Source of the DNA: Aurifilum marmelostoma
Taxonomy: Eukaryota; Ascomycota; Sordariomycetes; Diaporthales; Cryphonectriaceae
Length of the DNA stretch: 64,000 nt
NCBI GenBank assembly: GCA_027559495.1
Contig: JAMXSV010000018.1
Span: 1,297,715 to 1,361,714, forward strand
Direction: 5' to 3'
Position 1 is the stretch's first letter, and every line of letters begins with the position of its first letter. Shown here one piece after another: positions 36,892 through 48,602 of the stretch. The notes under the pieces were generated by a model. That model made no database searches, was not told the DNA's origin, and saw nothing but the letters and a program-made list of their open reading frames with translations. The position numbers and the translations under genes were made by a program.

Positions 36892-39800
36892 ATGTCGACC
36901 TAGCATGAATTTGTTGCGCGATGGCGGGACGAGCTGCTGCCGCGTGTCGTCGACAGGCTGGGTCAGGAACGACCAAATGCAGTGTACGGCGAGTGGGTGA
37001 CCGGGTCTCAAGTGGCCGCTATCACGTACGCTCAGCTGGCCAACATCGTCAACGGCCTGGCTTGGTGGCTGGTTCAGGAGCTCGGCGGCTTTGGCGACCA
37101 CGGCCCCGAACCCGATGTCCTGACATACGTTGGTCCAAACGATGTGCGATACTCAGCATTAGTGCTCGCTGCTGTCAAGGCTGGCTATGTAGTTCGTATG
37201 CTCCTTAGGACAGCGTCTCTGTCCGTCTTCTCTCAAGTGTTGATGCTAATCCGGCTCTCAGCTTTTTGTGACATCGCCACGGAACAGTCCGGCCGCACAT
37301 CACGCCTTATTTGACCGCCTAGAGTGCAAGACTTTCATCACAACGTCACCAGTCCCACCAGCCGCCCATGCTATAATCGATACTGTCAAGCCAGCGCGTC
37401 ACCTCACAATACCCTCCCTCGAGGGCCTTCTTTCTCAAAACTGTCCGACTTACCCGATGAGGAAGACATTTCAAGATATACGGCACTACCCGTTTGTTGT
37501 CATGCTAGTCTTTCACGCCTTCTCTTTCTCTCATGTATATGGCTAATCTAATTATAACAGGCATACCTCTGGGACTACTGGGGTGCCGAAGCCAATCATC
37601 TGGACACATGAAACCTGCAACCAGGTTCTGAGATCCAAGACTACTCAGGCTCCCGGTGGTATTCCATCTGTTGACAGTCATTTCGTAAATGGCAAGCGAG
37701 TCATTGTGACTCTGCCGCCATTTCATGTACGCCAGCTTGAGCCACATGCACAGGCGGAAACCAAGCTGATTTTCTGTGAAACAGGGTGCTCTTCTCGCAC
37801 AGCTTGTTGTCGGTGCTATCCCTTTTGGAAATGTTGTTATCGCCCCGGTAGCAGCGGCTATCCCTACAGCCAGAAGTGTGGTAGATGCTTTGAAGCAGTC
37901 TCCCGCCCATATAGCAGTTCTTGTGCCGTCAGTTGTAGCGGAGCTTGCGCAGGTCGGTGTGCAATCCACTCTTCTTGTTTCGTCCCGTCTGACATTCAGC
38001 ACTTAGAGCCCGGAGTTGCTTGAGTACTGTGCTACTCATCTTGAGGCGATTCTCTATATCGGTGGTGATTTACCTCAAGACCTCGGTGACCATGTCGCCG
38101 CCAAGGTATACTTGCGCTGCCTCTGGGGGGCGACGGAGACTGGAATCGTGCCTCAATTACTCCTGCCACAGATGCGGCCTTCGGAGCCAACAAGCCGAAG
38201 CCTATGGCGCTATGTCAGCTTCCACCCATGTGTGGGGGCCGCCTTCGATACCGTAACCGGTAGTGTCTATGAGCTGGTCATTCGCCGACACAAAACACTT
38301 GCCCATACGCAGCCGTGCTTCACTGTTCCGAGCATTGATCGAATGGAGGAATACCGGACCAAGGACCTTTTTGAGCCGCATTCCACTATTGCTGATCTAT
38401 GGTGCTGGCGGGCTCGGGCTGACGATATTATTGTCTTCCTGTGAGTATGTTGCTCGTTTGTATCAATGTTTGAGACATGAGGTGTGAATGGTCTCAGGAG
38501 TGCAAAACCCTCATCCCGTCGTCCTTGTGTTGGAAGAAGCCTTCCACATCACATTTTCGAAGCAGATGCTGAACCCCCGTCGCGCAGGAACGGCGAAAAG
38601 ACGAACCCAATTTCGATGGAGCAGCACATCATGGCTAGTAACCCTGAGCTCAGCGGTGCACTAGTCATCGGTACCCAGCGGTTCCAAGCTGCGCTTTTGA
38701 TTGAGCCGGTGATTGAAAGCGCTCTTTCAACAGCAGACCAAGCTGCCTTGATTGAACGCGTCTGGCCGAGTGTCAATGAAGCCAACCGAAGTGCGCCTGC
38801 TCATGCCCACGTCGAAAAGGCTTTCATTCTGGTTGTACCGTCAGACCGTCGACTTATTCGTGCCGGAAAAGGAACTTTCATGCGAGGACCGTCTATTAAC
38901 CAGTATTCGGAGGAGATCAACAGGCTATATGCCAACGCAGACGTAATCGAGGATGACGAGAAGAGCGATCAACCCGTGTTTCATGCTTCGAGTCTCGAAA
39001 CGGTCACTCGTATTGTCAGAGAAAGCGTTCTGGTCGTGACCAACTGGCATAGCCTCTCTGAGACGAGCAATTTCTTTGATAGTGGGATGGATTATTTGAA
39101 AGGATTGCAACTTACCCGCGCTTTGCAGCGGAGTCTGCATCGCCCCGACCTGGCTTTGTCTACGATCTACCAAAACCCCACGGCCGCACAACTGGCAGCT
39201 TTCGTTTACAGCAATTATTGTAACGTTGAAGATGAGTCCAAAGTAATGCAAACATTACTTGCGACGTACCGAGAACGTATCCAGGATATTCCACTAGCCA
39301 AATGTTCGGATGAAAGACTTAGAGCAGCTGCAGGGTCAGTCAACGTCCTTCTCACCGGGTCGACTGGAACAGTGGGAAAGTACTTGTTACATTCTCTCCT
39401 CAACCAAGACGCCGTTGGCCATGTTTTCTGCCTGAATCGTAGCGAGGATGGCGGGAAGAACGCCCAATATGAAGGTTTCGTGAGCGCGGATCTGTCGACC
39501 ATGGGACTCAATGACCGAGTCACATTCATCAAGGCTGATCTCCAACAACCGTCCTTGGGTTTGGATAAGTCTGTCCACGAATCACTCCGCACACAGGTTG
39601 GACTTGTGATTCATGCAGCCTGGCCAGTCAACTTCAACCTCAGACTCTCTTCCTTCCGCCCCCAACTTGCAGGACTAGTCAATTTATTGTCTCTTGCGAC
39701 ATCTACGACAGTCTTTAGGGCACGTTTCGTCTTCGTCTCGTCTGTTTCCGCCGTCGCAGGGCACATGGACGGCCCAGCACCAGAGACTGTTCTTGACAGC

Positions 39801-40478
39801 ATGAAAACGCCCGCACCTCTTGGCTATGCCCGTGCGAAGTTCCTTGGGGAATTGATCGTTGACGCGGCCGCCCAGCATTTTGGTGACGCTCTATCGGCAT
39901 CCATCATCCGTGTCGGGCAGGTCGCTGGCCCTATAAAAGGCCGTGGCTTGTGGAGCCCGCGCGAGTGGTTTCCAAGTCTAGTGCTAAGCTCTCTCTACTT
40001 AGGGAAGGTGCCTGATAGCCTAGGACCGCATTTTGACAATGTCGATTTCGTTCCTGTGGATATCACCTCCAAAATCCTGGTACAGCTTGCAACGTCTGAG
40101 GTCTCGGCAGACGCCGTCAAGAGCACAACGGTCTTCAATCTGCGTAACCCAGAGTCCACGCCCTGGGCGACGCTCTTGCCTGCTGTCGTTAGTGCTGCAG
40201 ACCCACCACTTGAAGTAGTGTCTCCTGCTATGTGGCTCGAATGCCTAAAAGCGAGCAATGACGCAGAGCTTGATGAGGATAGCACAGCCAGAAACCCTGC
40301 TCTCAAGCTGGTCGGCTTCTTCAGCGGACTGTGGACGGCTGATACAAGCAAATCCGTGAGTATGATGGCGGTGGACCATGCAGCTTTTACGAGCCCGGCC
40401 CTGCGAGCCCTTGGACCGATCCAGCCAGAATGGATGCGCAAATGGGTAGATGACTGGGTTGCCCTGCGAACAGCATGA
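36892..40478 (+). pseudogene. NRPS-like adenylating reductase (A-T-R), probably inactive
   Basis: Exons 36892-37191, 37262-37491, 37561-37726, 37785-37952, 38007-38440 and 38588-40478 join in phase to about 1062 codons. The adenylation domain has HTSGTTGVPKP, WGATETG, YRTKDLFEP, RADDIIVF and NGEKTNP, so it should activate a carboxylic acid. A carrier domain follows, then a thioester-reductase domain with the NAD(P)H loop TGSTGTVG and the catalytic Y-x-x-x-K in GYARAK. This is the fungal family that reduces aryl or other acids to aldehydes. Two defects stand out. Codon 4 is TAG (36901-36903), in a context where Gln (CAG) would fit. The carrier motif reads GMDYL instead of GMDSL (TAT at 39093-39095), removing the Ser that bears phosphopantetheine. 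The first intron junction (donor GTTCGT) is uncertain. TAG could alternatively be a 3' splice site of an unseen upstream intron. It lies beside P450 and PKS relics, a typical cluster context. Confidence 0.8.
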
Positions 40479-42491
40479 TAAGTTGATTTCTTGAGTGCCT
40501 GGAGAATGCAAAAACAAGTCTGGGACAAGGATCTGGGCAACTCCAATCTAATACAACCCAAACTTTAGACTTATGAATTACTAGCAACGTCATGGGTCAT
40601 TAAGCAGCTTTCACTATCTAGGTAGAGAGGACTATAGAAGTGATATCGACCAAACCTTCGCAATCCCATATACACGCACCAGCTCCGGGGTGAACTGCGA
40701 TACATTACGTTTCTGGACGTCACCACGATGTGTGAGCTCGATTCTGCCCTGTTCTTGAGTGATCCTGCCAATGTAACGTCTTGTGAGCATAAAACATACT
40801 GCGACTGCTTACAACCCCTTGGCTAAACATTGCGCTAATCAGAGAACGCACTAAGAAACAAGCGATACTTTCATGAACGGAAGGATTGTTTCACGATCTG
40901 CAGAGAATCACAACGTCATGGTCTACAACGTCAAACCTGTTATCATTGAATCACCGATGACAACGCAGGCACTCTTACAATGATGGCGAGTACCTCGGGC
41001 GGCGGCTATAGTCCCAATGCTGTGCTGCCAGCCTGGCGCAACGCGGTCTTGGCTTTGAACTTAGCGAAGCATGATGGGCACGGCGGAACGGGAATAGATC
41101 TGTGAAGCACAGGCACCGTTGAATGCATAAATGAGAAAGCTATATATCAGGACGCTTGAGGGTGTGGTTGTATTAGTCAAGAGAGATGGGCTCTGGAACT
41201 GGAAAGATTGGGAAGAATGGTGCCTGGCAAAGTACGAGACTTTGTTCCTCTTAGATTTTAAATAGTCCCAGACGATGTATTCCGGGCCAATGCTGCACTG
41301 AGAAGCTAGAAGTAATAGTGGCAAGTAGGTACATCCAGGGAAATGTTACGTAACGAGGGTCATCGATGGCCTCGTTTGGCAATGGAACTCACTAATAATC
41401 GGATTAGCAGCTCGGCCAATACCTCCCCTATCAGCAGGAAGAGCTGGTATTCCACCGATGAATATTTTATTAGTAAAATATTTTTAATATATTTATATAA
41501 CTTTCTGACCACTGCGGCATCTGCCTGAGAGTTGCATCTGCATTTATACTTGTACCAGGGTCTGTACTGCTCATTGGATGAGCAAATATATATACACGCG
41601 AATTATGCAGCATTACGCTATAGTTAATACCAGTCTTATGATTTGAATTTCTGTGAACATGCTTATATATTTTGATTCTTATAAATGGGAAAATCTCGAT
41701 CAGGACTATGCCCAGTGGGGCTTCTATATATTGTCAGCAACTTGCTCTAATAGAGCCGAGAACGCAACGTCGATCCCTCCTAGGCACAGCAGTGCGCTAC
41801 ACACGTGCGTAGGACCCAGCCTTAGTTCCCGCGTGTCATGAATAAATCATTTCTAGACCAGAAGCGGACTTTGACTTAGCTCTTCGGAATTAGTCTTCAC
41901 TTTACCCTATTAGTTAAGGCTGGTCTATTTGTTCCAACCATGTGCTTCGAGACTTGAAGTCGAATCTCTAAACCTGGGACAGAAATTATTGATGGAACGT
42001 AATGCACTGCACCGCTGCTCAAGATCACTTCCTGATCACTTACATTACTCGAGGGGCTTTCGTTCCGCCGTACCCGCCTTCGGATGAAGGGAACGTTGCA
42101 GTCTCGTCCACTAGAGGTGCCTAACATAGCTTCAAGAGCTATGGTGCTATAATGAAGTAGAGTTCACAAAAGAAATCTGGCTTTCTGACCGGTGCGTGGT
42201 AATATTAATTGGCGTTTATCAGTTGCCTTTTGTCCTTTACCATTCTCTGATCTGTCCATTGCCATATCTATCACAACTTACCATCTGAAAGTTTAGCCAA
42301 GTCCAATCCCTTATAACAAAGCCCTGAATTTGACAAGTTGTGACAGAAAGAAACTTCCTGAGAATAATATCTATTTTCACTAAATGCTAAAACATGGCCA
42401 TTATTAATAGTATTAAGGATCTTATTACCTATATGGAGTTATATTGTTATTGCTTTCTTAATTATGACAGACAGACAGACATGTGAAACAC
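40479..42491. other. Gene-free stretch between reductase and P450 relics
   Basis: Two kilobases without a supportable gene. Composition becomes AT-richer to the right. I searched for the missing N-terminal part of the P450 here and did not find it. Confidence 0.5.
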
Positions 42492-43188
42492 AAGGCGGTA
42501 CCACCACTTCTACAGCTCTTATTGCTGTTGTCTTCTATCTCTCTTACAATACGGCTGTCTATGCTAAAATCGCAACCAAAATCCGTGAAACGTTCGAAGC
42601 AGGCAGCGATATCAAGCCTGGGTCTAGTCTCTCTAGTTTCATATACTTACGCACGGTTCTGGATGAAGCGCTGAGAATCGCTCCTCCGTTTGTGGGTACT
42701 TTCTGGTGCGAGACGGAACCCTTCTTAGATGCCTCATTCGGGCACTTCATATCACATAATTAGTACTATTGTGGGTATCAATCCATACTGCTTGATGTAT
42801 AACAGGAAGTATATATCAATTCATTCAGATCTCGGCCTGAGCGGTGGCTGAAGCTAAAGGATGGAGTCAAAGAGATCCTAGAAAAGGAGCGCCTGCGATG
42901 GATGGCACGCACAGCTTTTGTACCATTCGCGCTCGGTGACACAGGTTGTCTAGGGAAATGAATGGCGTATCACGAGACGAGTATAACAGTTGCAAAACGC
43001 TGTGGTACTTCAACTTGAGTGCCCCCCTGGGGGCTGGTACGTTTGGAGAGGGCGAGCCCGGAAGGACAGATGGACGCCGTCGAAGGGACGATTTTCAACT
43101 CTATGACATTGCAACAGCTGACCATGATGGTCCTAACTTAATATTCAAGCCGCGCGAACGGTATTGGCAAGATCTTCCAAGGGTCTGA
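42492..43188 (+). pseudogene. Cytochrome P450, C-terminal fragment
   Basis: The fragment starts in the I-helix (GGTTTSTALIAVVFYLS), runs through the K-helix (YLRTVLDEALRIAPP), the SRPERWL segment and the haem-binding signature FALGDTGCLGK, and ends with ADHDGPNLIFKPRERYW and a stop at 43186-43188. It is a fungal class II P450 related by pattern to secondary-metabolite P450s. Frameshifts are needed near 42765, 42815 and at the A4 run 42994-42997, and stops interrupt at 42761-42763 and 42959-42961, just after the haem Cys motif. The N-terminal two thirds, including the membrane anchor, are absent upstream. It is therefore a truncated, inactive relic of an oxidase that probably belonged with the reductase and PKS. 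Confidence 0.85.
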
Positions 43189-44162
43189 AGTACGGAGTCA
43201 AATCCATATAGTATGTTATAGCTATAACCTTGAGAATCAAATAAGAGTAGCATTAATAGTCCTGGAATTGTGACCTCGAAAGTATTTGATACTTATAAAT
43301 GAATGAACTTGAGGCCCAAGTCTATGCGCAGAAGATGTTTGTTTTCAGATGATTTTGCAGCTGTTACGAATGCTCTCGGAAGAGTTCTGCAAAATGCATG
43401 GTTCACGTGGCTCGAATGGGGCTAACGGACCTTGGATATTACAGGAGAGGGGCAGAAACCTAAGAAGCTTTTCCTGTGAGTGTTACTAATGTCTAGGCCC
43501 AGTTACTGTGTTAGGTGAAAGAATGCCGACATTTCACTGGAGGGGTTCAAGGCTAATCACCTATATACAAAGGCTGAAAATGTGTAGACTGAGGTTGTAT
43601 CGTGTGATTCGAGACATAATTGCTGATATTTTCTTAGAAGCAATAAACATCAACACTCTAGACGTGGGGTTACAGAATCATCACTAGTTTACTGACTCCT
43701 CCATCCCCATCTTGATTCTAATACATATCTTTAATCCTTTTTATAGACGAATCTATAGAAGCTATCAGTATTTAACTAACTTAAAAACCAATAAGAAGTA
43801 ATATCTTATCTAAGATTTCGCGTTTAAACTAATATAAGAAAGGATAACAAAATTATATACCAAGTTATAATTTTTTAAATTTTAAGTTTATAGTTATTAG
43901 GTAGTATCTAAGTATATTCTCTAAATAGTTACTAGTATATATAAGTTTAAATAATAAGCCTTACCTAGACTTATGAAAGAAACCTTAATAATAGTATGTA
44001 AAAGATCTGCATAAAGAGTAGAGTAATTACCTAATTCAAAGCCCTATAGTGTACTATAGATTAAGATCTGTTAAATGTAACTGAAATGGCATAGTATTGT
44101 GAATAGTGCAGGAACTGATTTTTAAGTCCTCTTAGCACGATAGAAATTACTGAGCTGTTAAA
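43189..44162. other. AT-rich junction between P450 and PKS relics
   Basis: The first 450 bases show no recognisable gene. From about 43700 the sequence is very AT-rich with many TATA/TTAA words, like RIP-damaged repeat DNA, but no LTR or inverted ends were found. The PKS ketosynthase that should lie here is missing, so this marks a deletion or replacement joint. Confidence 0.55.
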
Positions 44163-44400
44163 CCAGAACTCGGGTCACTGATTGCGCGAGACTCAATCCA
44201 GAAGCTTGACAAGCATCTCTCTCAGCTTGCATCGCCGCCCAGTTGGACAATAGAGGAAGTCATGCAGCAGCAGACCGAGGCTAGCGTGATTAACAAGGCT
44301 GAATACGCCCAACCGCTGTGCACAGCATTACAGATTATGCTTCTGGATATCCTCTATCACTGGTCTGTGGTTCCTCTGGCTACAATTGGACACTCTTCTG
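44163..44400 (+). pseudogene. PKS relic, part 1: N-terminal half of the acyltransferase domain
   Basis: The plus-strand frame reads as the start of a fungal PKS acyltransferase (LDKHLSQLASPPSWT, EYAQPLCTALQIML) and ends with the active-site motif GHSSG, whose nucleophilic Ser codon is 44394-44396. The exon stops after the first base of the last Gly codon at 44400, followed by a GTCAGT donor. The Gly codon and the expected EIGAAYAAGR continue 12.9 kb downstream, at 57344. The frame is closed upstream by a stop at about 44154, and there is no ketosynthase sequence. This fragment and the one at 57344-63023 are the same gene, split by the retrotransposon block in an intron. Confidence 0.9.
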
Positions 44401-44425
44401 GTCAGTCACCTACTCACCCCATTTG

Positions 44426-44643
44426 TGTTAATGAATAAGGCACGATCTTCACGATCGTCACGATCGTCGCCCTCTCCAAACGACGAGGGCATCAGAGGGC
44501 ATTTGATATATACAGACCGAGGGATTTATTCCTTAACTAATTAAGGCCTTTTTACAATCGTTTAAAGATAAATAAACCTTCTCTTTAATCTCTAGATAGC
44601 TTAGATAGATAGAATTAAGCTTTATAATTACTCTTTTATAATA
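44426..44643 (+). repeat. Left LTR of the Copia element
   Basis: 218 bp, starts TGTTAATGAATAAGG. The outer half (44426-44540) keeps many C and G (for example the CACGATCGTCACGATCG stretch), while the inner half is more AT-rich. Confidence 0.92.
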
Positions 44644-47600
44644 TATTATTAGTATAATTATAATCTTTATCCCTAGCAATTTAGAATCTATTTATATTGC
44701 ACTTTCTATTGCCTATTTAGGCTTAGTACTTAATATATCTTTTCTATATCTATAAATACTAAAATTCCTCTTTATTATTCTTATTATTAAGGCTATACTC
44801 TATATTCTTTATATTTAATTAATAAGAGGCTATTAATACTAGAAATATATATTTAGAATGCAAATATAGCGCATTTATAGACTTAAAGGCTTTAGTTTAA
44901 TAGCCTTTTAAAGAAAGCTAAGCATAGCTAAAGAAAATAGCTTAGCTAAGCATATTAATTACTTATAAAAAACCTTCTTATTTATTAACTACTATATCTA
45001 ATATTAAGAATAGAAAGGAAAGCTCCTTAGCTTTAAAGCAACCTAGTAAGAAATATTATCTTTATTAGGGCAACTAGCTCTTATAGGAGCCTGCTATAAA
45101 GAAGCTTATCTTTAAATATTGCAAATTTAATTTACTTAAATCCCTTTTCTTAAAGATTAAGGAAAAGGGCTATCTAACTAATACTAATAAGGCCTTAATA
45201 GCAACTTTAATTAATCTTAATAACCCTTTAGATAGGAATATTAAATTAGCTACTATTAACTTAATAATTTAGCAATTCTATTTAAAAAAGGCTAGAGCTC
45301 TTATTGCCTATATCTTTAATTTAATTACTAAATAGCTTATTCTAAGGAATTAGGCTATAAGTATTAGACCTATTTAGTACTAAAAGCTTCTTATAAAACT
45401 TTAAACTATTTAAAGCAAATCTTATAAAAATTTAAGCAAATATATAAATACTTTTAATTTTATTAAAGAAAGGCTAATCTTTTTTAGCTATTAAGTAGAA
45501 AATATAAAATATTAAATTAACTTTATTTAAAGCATTTAAACTAAATATCCTTAATAGATTGCATGCATTAAGTAATTTATATATTTAAGCCTTTAAGGCT
45601 AATTTACTCTTAAAGCTATTTAAGCTAACTATATTAATAAGGCAAGAAACTTAAAGACCTTTAAAAGCGCAAACTTTATAAAGCAATAAAAGAAGAAAAA
45701 AGAGTAGAAAAAAGAATAATAGAATATGCTCTTATTATAACTACTTAGCTAATAACTATTAGTCTATTTATCTTAAGAAAAGGCAGAAAAAAGATAAGTA
45801 AAGATATAAGGGAAAAATAGAAGAAAAGAATAGTAAAAAAGATAGAAATATAAGCATTTAAGAAGCAAACTTTATATCTAAATAATAAGCTATTAAAGAA
45901 AAAGGTTATTAGTATGCCTTTCTCTCTTCTTAAGCTATACTTAATGCTTGCTGCAAATCTAGCTAATTAGAGAGCTTAAATTAGGCTATCCTAAGCCCTA
46001 AATATATTAAATCTTTTAAGAACCTTAATGCATAAAAACTATTATTGCTAGTCGCATACTATTACTATATTCTCTTTTCTACTTAATATTAATATTTCTA
46101 TTAATAACTCTATTAATAAGAGATTTATAGCAATATAAGTGCTATCTGCTATATCTTTAGCATTAAAGAAAAGTTTATTAGTATTAACTATTTAATAAAT
46201 ATACTAGCTATTACTATAGAAAGAGATCTAGTTACTCTCTTTAAAGTTAGAATAATATAGCTAAAGTGCAAAGTTAATAGCATTACTAATAATTTTATTC
46301 TATATTAGATATATTTCTGCTCTAAATTTACTTAAAATATTATTAGTATTTTATATCTTTATAAGAAAGGCTTAAGAATTTAAAATTTTGATCTTCTTAA
46401 GCCTTAAAAATATAGTATAATTGCATAGTTTAATAATAACTTTAATATTATTACTTTAATAGCATATAGCGCATTCCTCTTAAATAAAGCTATAAAATCC
46501 TTAGCTCTAGCTATTAATCTAGCTAAATAGCATTAACGCCTAAGGCATATTAGCAAAAAAGCTATCCTAAGGACTGCTTTAGCAGTAGCTAGCATTAAGC
46601 TAGAAGTGCCTCCTTCTAAATAGAAAGGAGATCTTATATATAAAGCCTATAATTATAGAAAGATCTTTAGGCATATATTAGGCTAAGGGTTTATTAAGCC
46701 TAAAAGCGCTAGAGAAATCTAATATTTTAACTCCTTTTTTATAGTAATAGAAAAGGTAAATAGTAAATAATATAGCATTCTTGCTATTAAAAGGAAATAT
46801 GCTTATTATTAATTTACTATATTTTCTAATAAAGAATTAGGCCTTAGAAAGATCTTAAGAATGCTTAAAATCTTATACTATTAGTAAAAAGCTAAGATTT
46901 AGAGAGTTTATATAAATAATAGCATAGAGCTCTTAGGAAAAGATAAAAATAAGCTTTAATAATAGCTTAAAAAGAAGGGAATTAGGCTAATGCTATCATT
47001 ACTATATACGCCTAAATAAAATAGCTTAGCTAAATATTTAAATTGCATTATTATAAAAAAGGCATATTGCTAGATAAAAGACCTAAAGATGCTATATTTA
47101 CTATAGCCCTATCTATTTAAGATAGCAATAGCTATTATAAACTTTACTATTAATAATTAAATAAAGGCACTAAATTAATGCCCCTATAAGGCTTTCTTTA
47201 ATAAATGCCTTTTAGGCAATAATTATAGGCTAGATCTAAGCAATGCTATTATACTAGGGCAGTAATGCATAGTTTATATTCCTAGCAAATATTATTAATA
47301 AAGCAATAAATTCGAGCTAAAAGAAGAGCTTAGCATTATACTAAATTAGCTGCTAAATATAGATATTATAAAGCTATTTACTTAATTTAAAGTATATCTA
47401 ACTAAATAATTTAGTATACTTTACTAGAAGATTATTATTATAGTAAATCTTATAATATATAAGATCTAAAGAGGCTATAAAGTCCTAATTTCTATTAAAG
47501 GGCTTATTAGCATTACTATTAATATAATTATTATTAGCTAGCTAATTATTAAATAAATACTAGCGCTTATATTAAGCTAAAAGCCTACTAAAGCTAGAAT

Positions 47601-48071
47601 CTTATATTTCCTAGCTAATATAATATTTTTATTTCTAAATAAACTAAATATACTCTATAAAGCCTTTTATAATTATAATTAGGCTAAATAGCGCGCTAGC
47701 TTATATAAAGAGCTTAGAAACTTTATTTAATTAGGAGTATTTTAAGCCTAAGAATAGCACTTTAAGTGCTATACTCTAGGAATGCAATATATCTTTAAGA
47801 GAAAGCTTAATAGGAATAGAAAGGTCTTAGAATATAAAGTTTAAGCGGTAGTATAAGGATTTACTTAACGAAAGGGCATTAATTTTAATAAAATATTTGC
47901 ATTAGTTAGCAAGGCATTAATCTAGAGAATCCTTCTCTATTTAGCAGCAATACTTAACTAGGAAATTAATTAGATTAATATAATAGCAGCCTTTCTAAAT
48001 AGCAATCTTAAAAAAGAAGTCTTTATTAAGATACTAAATAGCTTAGCAGAATTTCTAGCTAAATATTCTAA

Positions 48072-48602
48072 TGTTATGACCCATCCAACATGCAGGTCAC
48101 AATAAAGATTGCGGCACAGCACTAAGGCCACAGGGAACGGACCACAGGGAGCCAGGAGTCCAACACTCTAGGACAGAACTGGCACGACGAGATTACATAA
48201 GCCAGGGTTAGGGTTATAAAGGTTGCTTAGTCGAAGGAGTTAATATCGACTCTATTAACTAGTCGAAGGAATTGGTATCAACTTAGTTAACTAGTTGAAG
48301 GATTCGATATTAACTCTAGCCTACCCTTACTAGAAAGGAACTAACACTATCAATAAAGGACTAAAGAATAGGTTATATAAGAGATATATTTGCTACTATT
48401 AGATAGATTTAGTATATAGCTCTTTAGTTATTAATCTAAGTATTATTTCTAATATAAGTAATAGCTTTACTGCTAGTAATATACTGCAGAAGACTTTAGA
48501 AATTATTTCTATATTCTTTAGATTATACTTTAATATCCTTCTTGCCTAATATAAACCTTTATATACTTATTATATACTTTAATTATAGCAGTGCTTATTA
48601 TA
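48072..48602 (+). repeat. Left LTR of the Gypsy element
   Basis: 531 bp, starts TGTTATGACCCATCC. Its first ~190 bases are still GC-rich and include GGGTTAGGGTTAT at about 48207; the rest is AT-rich. Confidence 0.92.
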
